Assembly (NCBI RefSeq): GCF_001425865.1
Contig: NZ_LMDS01000004.1
Coordinates: 809,515-873,514, forward strand
From: Rhizobacter sp. Root404
Lineage (GTDB): Bacteria; Pseudomonadota; Gammaproteobacteria; Burkholderiales; Burkholderiaceae_C
Direction of reading: 5' to 3'
DNA: 64,000 nt
Below are positions 36,476 to 45,050 of this stretch, in pieces; position 1 is the stretch's first letter; each line of letters begins with the position of its first letter. The notes under the pieces were generated by a model. It did no database searches. It was given only the letters and a program-made list of their open reading frames with translations, and was not told the origin of the DNA. The position numbers and the translations under genes were made by a program.

Positions 36476-36871
36476 TCACTTCTTGGGCTGGCCCTGCTTC
36501 TCGGCGGCGGTCTCCTTCGAGCTCGGCGGGGAAGTCGCCATGCCCGGCGGCGAATGCGCGCCCGCCGCCTCGAGCGGTGCGGAGGCCGGCGGCGCCGGCG
36601 GGACGAACGCGCCCGGGTCGGTGCACGGTGGCGTGTCGACCGGCGGCGGCGCGTCCTTGCCGGCCGGCGACTTGCGGTAGTGGTCGGCCGTGCGGTTCAT
36701 CGACTGGCACAGCTGAAACGCGCCGACCTTGTCGGTCCAGGCGTTCTTCGCTGCGGTTTCGGCGGCCTTGGCCTTGGCCTCCTCGCTCGGCGGAGGCAGC
36801 TTGGCGGCAGCGGGGCCGGCGGCGAGCGCCAGCGCGGCGGCTAGGGTCAGTGCGGGAATGGCAAATCGCAT
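36476..36871 (-). CDS. Small secreted protein at the end of the formate dehydrogenase operon
   Basis: I do not recognise the family. The 131-residue product has a clear signal peptide (about 1-24, ending AAAK) and a charged Ala/Lys/Glu helix. A short core contains two cysteines (FQLCQSMNRTADHYRKS and PPCTDP), and the tail is long and rich in Pro, Ala and Ser. AAGGA precedes the ATG at 36871 by seven bases. It follows the gamma subunit gene by 20 bases and is the last gene before the terminator. A role in the periplasm with the dehydrogenase is inferred only from position. Confidence 0.7.
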   Translation of the reverse strand: MRFAIPALTLAAALALAAGPAAAKLPPPSEEAKAKAAETAAKNAWTDKVGAFQLCQSMNRTADHYRKSPAGKDAPPPVDTPPCTDPGAFVPPAPPASAPLEAAGAHSPPGMATSPPSSKETAAEKQGQPKK

Positions 36872-36891
36872 GCGTCGTCCTTCTCGTGTGC

Positions 36892-38031
36892 TCAAGCCTG
36901 CGCGGCCGGGCGGCCCGCCGGCGGCGGCGTGCGCTGCGCCGGCACGCGGCCGGCCTGGATGTCCTCGTACCAGAGCGCATGGTGCTCACGGGCCCAGCCC
37001 TCGTCGACGTAGCCGGTCTCCATCGCCTTGTACGCGTCGCGCATGCCGATGGTGCCGATGTAGATGTGGCCGAGGAACATCGCGATCATCAGCGCGGTCG
37101 CGACGCCGTGGATCATGTGCGCGATCTGCATGTCGCCACGCAGGTAGGCCAGGCCCGGGATGACCTTGTCGAGCACCAGGCCCGAGCCGACGACGATGAT
37201 GCCGAGGAAGAACACGCCGCCCCAGAAGATCACCTTCTCGCCGGCGTTGAAGCGGCCCGACGCCGGCTCGGCACCGCCGAACAGGCCGCCGCCCTTCAGC
37301 AGCCATTGCAGGTCGCCGCGGCCGGGGAAGTTGTCGCGCACGAACACCAGGAACACGATCAGCAGCGACACCGCGAACAGCGGCCCGGCGAAGTTGTGCG
37401 CGGTCTTCAGCGCATAGGTGATCCAGCCGAACAGCGTGCCGCCGAGCACCGGCAGCATGAAGGTCTTGCCGAACGCCATCACGATACCGGAGATCGCGAG
37501 CACGCTGAACGCGATCGCGTTGACCCAGTGTGCGGCGCGCTCGAAGTAGGTGAAGCGCTCGATCTTGCGGCCGGTGTACGGCACGTGGCCGCCGAGCGGC
37601 CCCTTCGCGAAGAAGAACAGCGCGATGCCGAGCGCGACGATCACGATCAGCGCGCCGCCGTACGGAATGATCCAGTCGTTGCGCACCTGGCGCCAGGCTT
37701 CGCCGGCGTTCGTCAGGCGCGAGCCGGGGTACTGGACGAACTCCTGGATCAGCACGCCCTTCTCGGCCCCCGGCAGGTTGGTGATGCCGGGTGCGGTGCC
37801 CGACTGCTGCACGCCACGCCAGAACGGCGCATTGTTGCCCGGCTGGCTCTTCGCGCGCTGAGCGTTGGTGTCGTCCGGATTCGGCGCTGCGGGGGCGACG
37901 AAACCGACCGGCGGGCCCGAGGCCGGCACGGCGACGGCCGAAGCTGCCGGCGCGGTCTGCGCCGACGCGCAGGCCAGCGTCAGCGCGGCCAGCAGGCCGG
38001 CCAGCGCGCGGGGGAGGATGGTGCTTCGCAT
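36892..38031 (-). CDS. fdhC: Formate dehydrogenase gamma subunit (cytochrome b556)
   Basis: This is a 379-residue membrane subunit that anchors the complex and passes electrons through two b haems to quinone. It starts with a signal peptide and a periplasmic extension of about 130 residues that E. coli FdnI lacks. About five hydrophobic helices follow. Haem-ligand histidines appear in ERAAHWVNAIAF, TAHNFAGP, HMIHGVATA and LGHIYIGT. The gene is in operon order alpha-beta-lipoprotein-gamma. Confidence 0.92.
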   Translation of the reverse strand: MRSTILPRALAGLLAALTLACASAQTAPAASAVAVPASGPPVGFVAPAAPNPDDTNAQRAKSQPGNNAPFWRGVQQSGTAPGITNLPGAEKGVLIQEFVQYPGSRLTNAGEAWRQVRNDWIIPYGGALIVIVALGIALFFFAKGPLGGHVPYTGRKIERFTYFERAAHWVNAIAFSVLAISGIVMAFGKTFMLPVLGGTLFGWITYALKTAHNFAGPLFAVSLLIVFLVFVRDNFPGRGDLQWLLKGGGLFGGAEPASGRFNAGEKVIFWGGVFFLGIIVVGSGLVLDKVIPGLAYLRGDMQIAHMIHGVATALMIAMFLGHIYIGTIGMRDAYKAMETGYVDEGWAREHHALWYEDIQAGRVPAQRTPPPAGRPAAQA

Positions 38032-38049
38032 CGCGTGGTCTCCCCGGCG

Positions 38050-38289
38050 TCAGCGCGCGTAGTCGTTCTGCGCCTGATTGCGCTGGCGGATCTGCTGCTC
38101 CCAGGCGGCCTGGTCGCCGTCCTTCCAGCCGGGGGCCCGGTACGCCGGGTTGGCGGCATCCGAGACGCTCCAGGGCGTGGCATCTGCCTTGCGGGCCGAG
38201 GCGTCCATGGTCTGCGGCTTCTCGCCGCAGGCGGCCAGCGCGACCAGCGATGCGCCGACCGCGGCGAGCGTGAGCGACCGCGCGATCAC
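38050..38289 (-). CDS. Small lipoprotein inside the formate dehydrogenase operon
   Basis: This 79-residue product has a lipobox LAAC (Cys21) after a short hydrophobic signal, then a hydrophilic part rich in Asp, Lys, Gln and Asn. The GTG start overlaps the beta-subunit stop as GTGA, and the gamma-subunit gene follows by 18 bases, so it is firmly inside the operon. It may help assemble or position the complex at the periplasmic face. I do not recognise a named family. Confidence 0.75.
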   Translation of the reverse strand: MIARSLTLAAVGASLVALAACGEKPQTMDASARKADATPWSVSDAANPAYRAPGWKDGDQAAWEQQIRQRNQAQNDYAR

Positions 38290-38912
38290 TTCTTTGCTCC
38301 GACGGGCGCGGCCGAGCTGGTCTGCGTCGGCTTGCCGTAGGCGGTGCCCCAGCCCCAGACCTCGCTGCCCTTGCCGCGGTTCAGCACGCGGGTGCGGAAG
38401 ATGTCGGCGACGACGTCGCCATCGCCACCGAGCAGCGCCTTGGTCGAGCACATCTCGGCGCAGGCCGGCAGCTTGCCTTCGGACAGGCGGTTGCGGCCGT
38501 ACTTGGCGTTCTCGGCCTCGCTGCCGTTGGCCTCGGGACCGCCGGCGCAGAAGGTGCACTTGTCCATCTTGCCGCGCAGGCCGAACGCGCCGTTGCTCGG
38601 AAACTGCGGCGCGCCGAACGGGCAGGCGTACGAGCAGTAGCCGCAGCCGATGCAGATGTCCTTGTCGTGCAGCACCACGCCCTCTTCGGTGCGGTAGAAG
38701 CAGTTGACCGGGCACACGGCCATGCACGGCGCATCGCTGCAGTGCATGCAGGCGACCGAGATGCTCTTCTCGCCGGCGACGCCGTCGTTCAGCGTGACGA
38801 CGCGGCGGCGGTTCACGCCCCACGGTACGTTGTGCTCGGCCTTGCAGGCGGTGACGCAGCCGTTGCACTCGATGCAACGCTCGGCGTCGCAGATGAATTT
38901 CATTCTTGCCAT
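38286..38912 (-). CDS. fdhB: Formate dehydrogenase beta subunit, four [4Fe-4S] clusters
   Basis: This 208-residue electron-transfer subunit contains the cysteine groups CIECNGCVTACK, CMHCSDAPCMAVCP, CIGCGYCSYACP and CTFC with a distant CAEMC, enough for four [4Fe-4S] clusters. It is shorter than E. coli FdnH and lacks that protein's C-terminal membrane helix. It has no signal peptide and should be exported together with the Tat-signal-bearing alpha subunit. GGAG precedes the ATG. Confidence 0.93.
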   Translation of the reverse strand: MARMKFICDAERCIECNGCVTACKAEHNVPWGVNRRRVVTLNDGVAGEKSISVACMHCSDAPCMAVCPVNCFYRTEEGVVLHDKDICIGCGYCSYACPFGAPQFPSNGAFGLRGKMDKCTFCAGGPEANGSEAENAKYGRNRLSEGKLPACAEMCSTKALLGGDGDVVADIFRTRVLNRGKGSEVWGWGTAYGKPTQTSSAAPVGAKK

Positions 38913-38940
38913 CGTGATCTCCGGTGTGTCGTGGCGGTCT

Positions 38941-41913
38941 TCAGGCGGTGGCCTTGGCGACCTGGCACACGGTGGTCTTGGTCTCTTGCATCATCGTCAC
39001 GCTGTCGTAGCCGTAGGTCGTCGCGGTGTTGACGGCCTCGCCGCGAATCACCGGGTGCGCGCCCTCGGGGTAGTAGGCGAGCATGTCGGCGCCCTGCCAG
39101 CGGCCCGAGAAGTGGAACGGCAGCCAGACGGTCTCGCGGTCGACCCGCTCGGTGACCAGCGCCTTGACCGTCAGGCGCGCGCCGGTCGGCGTCGTCACCC
39201 ACACGTTCTCGCCGTCGCGGATGCCGCGGTCGTTCGCGGTCGCCGGGTTGATCTCGACGAACATCTCCTGCTGCAGTTCGGCCAGCCACGGGTTGGAACG
39301 AGTCTCCTCGCCGCCGCCCTCGTACTCGACGAGGCGGCCGGAACTCATGATCAGCGGGAACTGCTTGCCGATGTCCTTGTTCTTCTCCTGCACGCTCTTG
39401 TAGAGCGTCGGCAGGCGCCAGAACGCCTTCTTGTCGTCGTGGGTCGGGTACTTGGCGATCAGGTCCGGGCGGGTCGAGTACAGCGCCTCGCGGTGCTGCG
39501 GCACCGGGTCGGGGAAGTTCCAGACGACCGCACGCGCCTTGGCGTTGCCGAACGGGTGGCAGCCGTGCTTCATGCTGACGCGCTGGATGCCGCCGGACAG
39601 GTCGGTCTTCCAGTTCTTGCCTTCGGCCGCAGCCTTCTCGGCGTCGGTCAGGTCGGCCCACCAGCCCAGCTTCTTCAGCAGGATGTGGTCGAACTCGGGG
39701 TAGCCGGTGGTGATCTCTGATCCCTTCGAGCACGAGCCGTCCTCGGCCAGCAGGCTGACGCCCTCGCGCTCGACGCCGAAGTTGGCGCGGAAGTTGCCGC
39801 CGCCGTCCATCACGTGCTTGCTCGTGTCGTACAGGTTCGGCGAGCCCGGGTGCTTGAGCTCGGGCGTGCCGTAGCACGGCCACGGCAGGCCGAAGTAGTC
39901 GCCGTCGAGCTTGTAGCCGGTCTCCTTGTCGATGCCGCCCTTGGCCTTCAGCGTCTTCACGTCGAAGACGTTCATGTTGCGCATGTGGGCCTTGAGCCGC
40001 TCGGGGCTCTGGCCGGTGTAGCCGATGGTCCACATGCCGCGGTTGATCTCGCGCAGCACCGATTCGACCTCGGGCTCCATCATCCCGCCCTTGCCGGCGA
40101 CCAGCTTGTGCGACTTGACGAACTCCTTGTCGAAGCCGAGCTTCTGCGCGAGCTGGTACATGATCATGTGGTCGGTGCGCGAGTCCCAGAGCGGCTCGAT
40201 CACCTTCTCGCGCCATTGCAGCGAGCGGTTCGACGCCGTCACCGAGCCCGAGGTCTCGAACTGCGTCGCGGCCGGCAGCAGGTAGACCGCGCGGTTGGCG
40301 TTCAGCTCGCCCGCCTTGCTCGGCATCGCCGCCATCGCCGCGGTGGCCGACGGGTACGGGTCGATCACGACCAGCAGGTCGAGCTTGTCCATCGCCGTCT
40401 TCATCTCGAGACCACGGGACTGCGAGTTCGGCGCATGGCCCCAGAAGAACAGGCCGCGCAGGTTGCTGTCCTGGTCGATCAGCTCGTTCTTCTCGAGCAC
40501 GCCGTCGATCCAGCGCGAGACCGTCATGCCCGGCTTGGTCAGCATGCCGGGCGCGTACTGCTTCTTGATCCACTCGAAGTCGACGTCCCAGACCTTCGCG
40601 AAGTGCTTCCACGCGCCTTCGGCCAGGCCGTAGTAGCCGGGCAGCGAATCGGGGTTCGGGCCGACGTCGGTCGCGCCCTGCACGTTGTCGTGGCCGCGGA
40701 AGATGTTGGTGCCGCCGCCGCTGACGCCGACGTTGCCGAGCGCGAGCTGCAGGATGCAGGAGGCGCGCACGACCGCGTTGCCGATCGTGTGCTGGGTCTG
40801 GCCCATGCACCAGACGATCGTGCTCGGCCGGTTCTCGGCCAGCGTGCGGGCGGTCTTCAGGCAGGTGGCTTCATCGACGCCGCAGGCCTCGAGCACCTTG
40901 TCCGGCGTCCACTTGGCCATGACCTCGGCCTTGATCTTGTCCATGCCGTAGACGCGATCGTTCAGGTACTTCTTGTCTTCCCAGCCATTCGCGAACACGT
41001 GATACAGCACGCCGAACAGGAACGGGATGTCGCTGCCCGAACGGATGCGCACGTAGTCGTCGGCCTTCGCGGCGGTGCGCGTGAAGCGCGGGTCGACGAC
41101 GATCATCTTGCAGCCGGTTTCCTTGGCGTGCAGCATGTGCAGCATCGACACCGGGTGTGCCTCGGCCGCGTTCGAGCCGATGTACATCGCGGCCTTCGAG
41201 TTCCGCATGTCGTTGTACGAATTGGTCATCGCCCCGTAGCCCCAGGTGTTCGCGACGCCCGCGACCGTGGTGCTGTGGCAGATGCGCGCCTGGTGGTCGC
41301 AGTTGTTGCTGCCCCAGAGGCTGACCCACTTGCGCATCAGGTAGGCCTGCTCGTTGCTGTGCTTGCTCGAGCCGACGACGAACACCGAGTCCGGCCCGCT
41401 CTGCTTCTTCAGCTCGAGCATCTTGGCGCTGATCTCGTTCAGCGCCTGGTCCCAGGTAATCTTCTCGTACTTGCCGTTGACGAGCTTCATCGGCGTGCGC
41501 AGCCGGTACTCGCCATGGCCGTGCTCGCGCAGCGCCGCGCCCTTGGCGCAGTGCGCGCCGAGGTTGATCGGCGAATCGAACACCGGCTCCTGGCGCGTCC
41601 AGACGCCGTTCTCGACCACCGCGTCGACCGCGCAGCCCACCGAGCAGTGACCGCAGACGGTGCGCTTGACGACCGTCTTCTTGGCCGCGTCGGCGGCCGG
41701 CGCGTCGGCGGCGTGCGCCTTCTTCTGCACCAGCGTCAGTTGCGTCGCAGCCAGACCGACGCCGACGCCGAGCCCGGAGCGGCGCAGGAACGCGCGCCGG
41801 TCCATCGTCGGGATCGCGCGGCGGTTCTGCGTCGCGACACCGCGCGCGAGGCTGTTGACGAGGTCGCTCGTGGCGGCCTCGCCGGAATGGTTCGATTTGC
41901 GTGTCAGCAGCAT
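38941..41913 (-). CDS. fdhA: Periplasmic formate dehydrogenase alpha subunit, cysteine type, Tat-exported
   Basis: This is a 990-residue catalytic subunit that binds Mo- or W-bis-MGD and one [4Fe-4S] cluster and oxidises formate to CO2. A twin-arginine motif MDRRAFLRRSGLG starts at residue 37, after an unusually long N-region. The cluster motif is CGHCSVGC with a later Cys in GAHCAKG. The metal ligand is Cys212 in RICHSTTV (codon TGC), where E. coli FdnG has selenocysteine. ATG 41913 is given; a TTG at 41934 overlapping the upstream stop is possible. TupBCA in the same window raises the option that tungsten is used. Confidence 0.95.
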   Translation of the reverse strand: MLLTRKSNHSGEAATSDLVNSLARGVATQNRRAIPTMDRRAFLRRSGLGVGVGLAATQLTLVQKKAHAADAPAADAAKKTVVKRTVCGHCSVGCAVDAVVENGVWTRQEPVFDSPINLGAHCAKGAALREHGHGEYRLRTPMKLVNGKYEKITWDQALNEISAKMLELKKQSGPDSVFVVGSSKHSNEQAYLMRKWVSLWGSNNCDHQARICHSTTVAGVANTWGYGAMTNSYNDMRNSKAAMYIGSNAAEAHPVSMLHMLHAKETGCKMIVVDPRFTRTAAKADDYVRIRSGSDIPFLFGVLYHVFANGWEDKKYLNDRVYGMDKIKAEVMAKWTPDKVLEACGVDEATCLKTARTLAENRPSTIVWCMGQTQHTIGNAVVRASCILQLALGNVGVSGGGTNIFRGHDNVQGATDVGPNPDSLPGYYGLAEGAWKHFAKVWDVDFEWIKKQYAPGMLTKPGMTVSRWIDGVLEKNELIDQDSNLRGLFFWGHAPNSQSRGLEMKTAMDKLDLLVVIDPYPSATAAMAAMPSKAGELNANRAVYLLPAATQFETSGSVTASNRSLQWREKVIEPLWDSRTDHMIMYQLAQKLGFDKEFVKSHKLVAGKGGMMEPEVESVLREINRGMWTIGYTGQSPERLKAHMRNMNVFDVKTLKAKGGIDKETGYKLDGDYFGLPWPCYGTPELKHPGSPNLYDTSKHVMDGGGNFRANFGVEREGVSLLAEDGSCSKGSEITTGYPEFDHILLKKLGWWADLTDAEKAAAEGKNWKTDLSGGIQRVSMKHGCHPFGNAKARAVVWNFPDPVPQHREALYSTRPDLIAKYPTHDDKKAFWRLPTLYKSVQEKNKDIGKQFPLIMSSGRLVEYEGGGEETRSNPWLAELQQEMFVEINPATANDRGIRDGENVWVTTPTGARLTVKALVTERVDRETVWLPFHFSGRWQGADMLAYYPEGAHPVIRGEAVNTATTYGYDSVTMMQETKTTVCQVAKATA

Positions 41914-41930
41914 GGGATGGCCTCGGCTCG

Positions 41931-42158
41931 TCAAGCGCGGGTGGTGGCGTAGTAACGCAGCACGTGGTCGGTGACCTGGTAGCCGCCGGCCGGATCGATG
42001 ACCTTGGTGGCCACCGCCGCGACCGGCGCGGTGACCGGTGCGGAGCCGGGCAGCACCTTGGCCGCGACGACCGCCGCGCCGGCGGCCCCGGCACCGATCA
42101 GCAACCCGCGACGTTTCAGCGGTTGGGCGGTGGAGGGTTCGTTGGTGTGGTCACTCAT
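41931..42158 (-). CDS. Small Tat-signal protein of formate dehydrogenase clusters
   Basis: This is a 75-residue protein with KRRGLLIGAGAAGAA at about 15-29, a twin-arginine signal, followed by a short Ala/Val/Pro region and a C-terminal YQVTDHVLRYYATTRA. It matches the small family described as a formate dehydrogenase region Tat target. It stands directly before the alpha-subunit gene and is the first gene after the promoter at about 42.2 kb. Its function is unknown; it may act as an export or assembly partner. Confidence 0.85.
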   Translation of the reverse strand: MSDHTNEPSTAQPLKRRGLLIGAGAAGAAVVAAKVLPGSAPVTAPVAAVATKVIDPAGGYQVTDHVLRYYATTRA

Positions 42159-42199
42159 GGCGTGGCGCTCCCAGGGCGGATGAACTGCAAGTTAGGGGG

Positions 42200-42228
42200 A
42201 ATGTATGCAAGATGTTGCATAGCGTCAT
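42200..42228 (-). promoter_or_regulatory. Promoter with an internal palindromic operator for the formate dehydrogenase operon
   Basis: Reading the minus strand, ATGACG (42223-42228) and TACATT (42200-42205) are separated by 17 bases and each match four of six consensus bases. The spacer is almost filled by TATGCAA-N4-TTGCATA (42204-42221), a perfect inverted repeat with seven-base arms. A regulator bound there would sit between -35 and -10. The start codon of the Tat-target gene lies 42 bases downstream. Confidence 0.5.
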
Positions 42229-42286
42229 CAGGGTCTGTCCGTAAGTTGACACCGTCGTAGGCGTCAGGTTCATGAAAGGAATCGCC

Positions 42287-42919
42287 CTATGCGTCCAGCA
42301 GGTCGAACCCCTGCGACTCGACGGCGAAGAAATCGCGCATGAACCCTGCGACCGCACGGTAGAAATCGGCCTGCGGGTGCGCGGCGACAGTCTCGGCGAG
42401 CCGCTCGACCCACGGCCGCAGGTGCGCGCCGAAGAAGCGCTGCTGGTTCGCGAGGTTGCTGACGCCGAGGTCGTCGCCGGCGATCAGGTAGCGCATCGTC
42501 TCGCACAGCGCGGCCAGGTGGTCCTCGGTCTCGAGCACGCCGACCGGGCGTTCCAGATCCAGCGCGGCGAGGTCGCTGCGCAAGTCGACCAGCGGCTTCT
42601 CGTTCAGCGTGCCGGCGATGAACCACGAGCCGTGCAGGAAGATCTCCGGCTTGCCGACACCGCCGAACAGCGCGGTGTATTCGGCCACGACGGTCTCGCG
42701 CGGCAGGCGGCGCGAAGCGGCCACCACTTCCGACCAGCTGGTCTCCAGGAACGCGCCGGCGGTCGGCGCCTCGGTCACCGCGACGCGGATCTGTTCGTAC
42801 AGGTCGGCGGACGGCGGCGCGATGAACAACGCGGCCAGCAGCCCGTAGACCTCGGCCCGCGCGATCTCCTCGCGATCATCCGGCGTGCCGAACTGCATCG
42901 CGACCGGGGCTTCAGACAT
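42287..42919 (-). CDS. TorD/DmsD-family chaperone for formate dehydrogenase
   Basis: This 210-residue all-helical protein belongs to the TorD family of chaperones, which bind Tat signal peptides and hold molybdoenzymes for cofactor loading. Typical family features are the AEVYGLLAALF opening, YTALFGG and the FFGAHLRPWVERLAE segment. AGGA lies six bases before the ATG at 42919, and the start overlaps the stop of the ferredoxin gene by eight bases. Its client is most likely the Tat-exported alpha subunit downstream. Confidence 0.88.
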   Translation of the reverse strand: MSEAPVAMQFGTPDDREEIARAEVYGLLAALFIAPPSADLYEQIRVAVTEAPTAGAFLETSWSEVVAASRRLPRETVVAEYTALFGGVGKPEIFLHGSWFIAGTLNEKPLVDLRSDLAALDLERPVGVLETEDHLAALCETMRYLIAGDDLGVSNLANQQRFFGAHLRPWVERLAETVAAHPQADFYRAVAGFMRDFFAVESQGFDLLDA

Positions 42920-45050
42920 CGGTGATCCTGACTTCATCGGGGTGGGTGTGGATGTCGATCACGCGGCAGTCGCCGCACATGCGCAGGCGGTCCGAGTGGG
43001 CGCCCTGGAACATCGGATGCGCGCCGAGCTTGCCGACCATCAGCTCGATCGCCTTCAGCGTGCCGAACGGCTTGGCACAGCGGATGCACTGGTACGGCTC
43101 CACCTCGTTCAGCACCCGCGCCTGCTTGCGCGCCTTGCCGGCGTCGGCCAGCCACAGCCGCGGCTCGAGCGTGATCGCGTCCTCGGGGCAGGTGCTCGCG
43201 CACAGACCGCACTGCACGCAGTTCTTCTCGATGAAGCGCAGCTGCGGCTTGTCGGCGTTGTCGGCCAGCGCCGCCTCGGGACAGGCGCTGACGCAGCTCA
43301 GGCACATCGTGCAGCGCTCGGCATCGACGATCAGGCTGCCGAACGGGCTGCCTTCGGCGGGCAATGCGATCGCCTCGGGCACCGTTGCCGCCTGCTGCAT
43401 CAGGTGCTCGATCGCGAGGTCGAGCGTGCCGCGCTTGTCGGCCTGCACCGCGAAGGTGGCGGGCTTTCGCACCGACTGTGCCGGCGCGGCCTGCAGCGCC
43501 GCGTCCAGCGCTTGGGCAGCGCGCGCCTCGACGATCCGGAAGTGCTCGCCGGCGAACCCCAGCCCGGTCAGGATCGCCTGCGCGACCTGCATCTGCTCGG
43601 CAACCGCGCGGCGGTAGTCGGGCGCCTCCTCGTCGGTCATCAGCACCCAGACCTGCGACGCGCCGAACGCGATCGCCGACAGCCACAGGTCGATGCCGAC
43701 GGACGCGGCGTGCCACACGTCGAGCGGCAGCACCCGCGCCGGCACGCCGCGCACGGCAGCGTCGGTGCGCGCGGCGCGGCCGAGCACCTCGATCAGCTGC
43801 GAGCCCGCGGCCTGGCTGTGGATCAGCAGTGCCGCATCGGTGCCCCCGGCGCGCTGGTAGGTGCTCAGCAGCGTGCGGATGCGGCGGCCCTGGTGGTCGA
43901 GGCGCGGCGTCGCGTAGCTGATCGCGCCGCTGGGGCAGACGGTCGTGCACGCACCGCAGCCGACGCACAGGTGCGGCTCGACGATGATGCCCGCCAGCGT
44001 CGCGCCGCCCGCCTTGCCCTTGCGCGAGGCATCGCTGCGGATCGCCTGCGCGGAGCACACGTCGATGCACGCGGTGCAGCCGATCTGCTCGTTGCGGCTG
44101 TGGGCGCAGATCTTCTGCCTGTAATCGAAGAATTTCGGCTTCTCGAACTCGCCGACGCTCTCGCGCAATTGCAGCACCGCCGCGACCAGCGCGGCCTCGT
44201 CGGCGGCATGGAAGTAGCCCTGCGGCGGCTGGTGCAGCGCGAGCAGCGGCGTCGGGCTCAGGTCGAGCACGAGGTCGAACGCACCGCTCTCGGCTTGCGG
44301 CGCGCGCTCGAAATCGATCGCGCCGGCCGCGTCGCACGCGCGCACGCAATCGCGGTGGCTGGTGCACTTGGAGAGGTCGACCTGGTAGCTGAAGTCGATC
44401 GCGCCTTCCGGGCACACCGCGATGCAGGCATTGCAGCGCGTGCACAGGTCGAGGTCGATCGGGTTGCGCTGCGACCAGCTGACCTCGAACGCGCCGAGCC
44501 AGCCGGTGATGCCGGTCACGGCCCCCGAATGCACCGCGAACGACCGCGGCTGCGGCAGCGTGCCGCCGCCCTGCAGCAGCAGGCTCACGTCGAGCTTGTC
44601 GGCCAGCATCTGCGCGGCGCGCTGGGCGCGGTCCGCCGCGCCGATCACCAGCACGCGGCCGTTCGAGCGGTAGCCGACGGTCGGCACCGGGTCGGGCTCG
44701 GGCAGCTGCGCGAGCGCGATCAGCGCGGCGAGCTTCGGCGTCGCGCCGCGCGCGTCCTTGGACCAGCCGCCGGTCTCGCGGATGTTGACGAAGCGGATCG
44801 GCCGCTCCGCAACGCCCGGCGCGCCCTCGGTCTGCCCGTTCAGTTCGAGGAAGAGCCGGCTCTCCTGCGTGCACGCGACCAGCAGGTCGTCGCCCGACTT
44901 GGCGGCCCGCTGGAACGCGCCGGCCTCGCGGCGGCACAGCAGCGTGTGGACCGTCTGCAGCCCGTCGCCGGCGTCAGGCCCCAGCGCCTTGAGCAGGCCC
45001 TGGTTGTCCAACGGCATCGTCTTGTTGCAGTCGCAGATCAGCGTGGTCAT
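42912..45050 (-). CDS. Large multi-cluster [4Fe-4S] ferredoxin protein of the formate dehydrogenase locus
   Basis: This is a 712-residue cytosolic protein with an unusual number of iron-sulfur motifs: CTRCNACIAVCP, CTSHRDCVRACD, CTACIDVC, CVGCGACTTVCP, CTMCLSCVSACP and CVQCGLCASTCP, plus CIRC and CGDC near the C-terminus. Residues about 125-155 (GRVLVIGAADRAQRAA) resemble a dinucleotide-binding fold, as in HdrA-like proteins. Homologues occur in formate dehydrogenase clusters together with TorD-like, DUF3305 and DUF3306 proteins. It could relay electrons or serve assembly; neither is proven here. Confidence 0.85.
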   Translation of the reverse strand: MTTLICDCNKTMPLDNQGLLKALGPDAGDGLQTVHTLLCRREAGAFQRAAKSGDDLLVACTQESRLFLELNGQTEGAPGVAERPIRFVNIRETGGWSKDARGATPKLAALIALAQLPEPDPVPTVGYRSNGRVLVIGAADRAQRAAQMLADKLDVSLLLQGGGTLPQPRSFAVHSGAVTGITGWLGAFEVSWSQRNPIDLDLCTRCNACIAVCPEGAIDFSYQVDLSKCTSHRDCVRACDAAGAIDFERAPQAESGAFDLVLDLSPTPLLALHQPPQGYFHAADEAALVAAVLQLRESVGEFEKPKFFDYRQKICAHSRNEQIGCTACIDVCSAQAIRSDASRKGKAGGATLAGIIVEPHLCVGCGACTTVCPSGAISYATPRLDHQGRRIRTLLSTYQRAGGTDAALLIHSQAAGSQLIEVLGRAARTDAAVRGVPARVLPLDVWHAASVGIDLWLSAIAFGASQVWVLMTDEEAPDYRRAVAEQMQVAQAILTGLGFAGEHFRIVEARAAQALDAALQAAPAQSVRKPATFAVQADKRGTLDLAIEHLMQQAATVPEAIALPAEGSPFGSLIVDAERCTMCLSCVSACPEAALADNADKPQLRFIEKNCVQCGLCASTCPEDAITLEPRLWLADAGKARKQARVLNEVEPYQCIRCAKPFGTLKAIELMVGKLGAHPMFQGAHSDRLRMCGDCRVIDIHTHPDEVRITDV

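Noticed and set aside
38941..41913. Selenocysteine-containing formate dehydrogenase.
   Set aside because: The metal-ligand codon is TGC (Cys212), not an in-frame TGA; the same holds for fdsA (Cys383).
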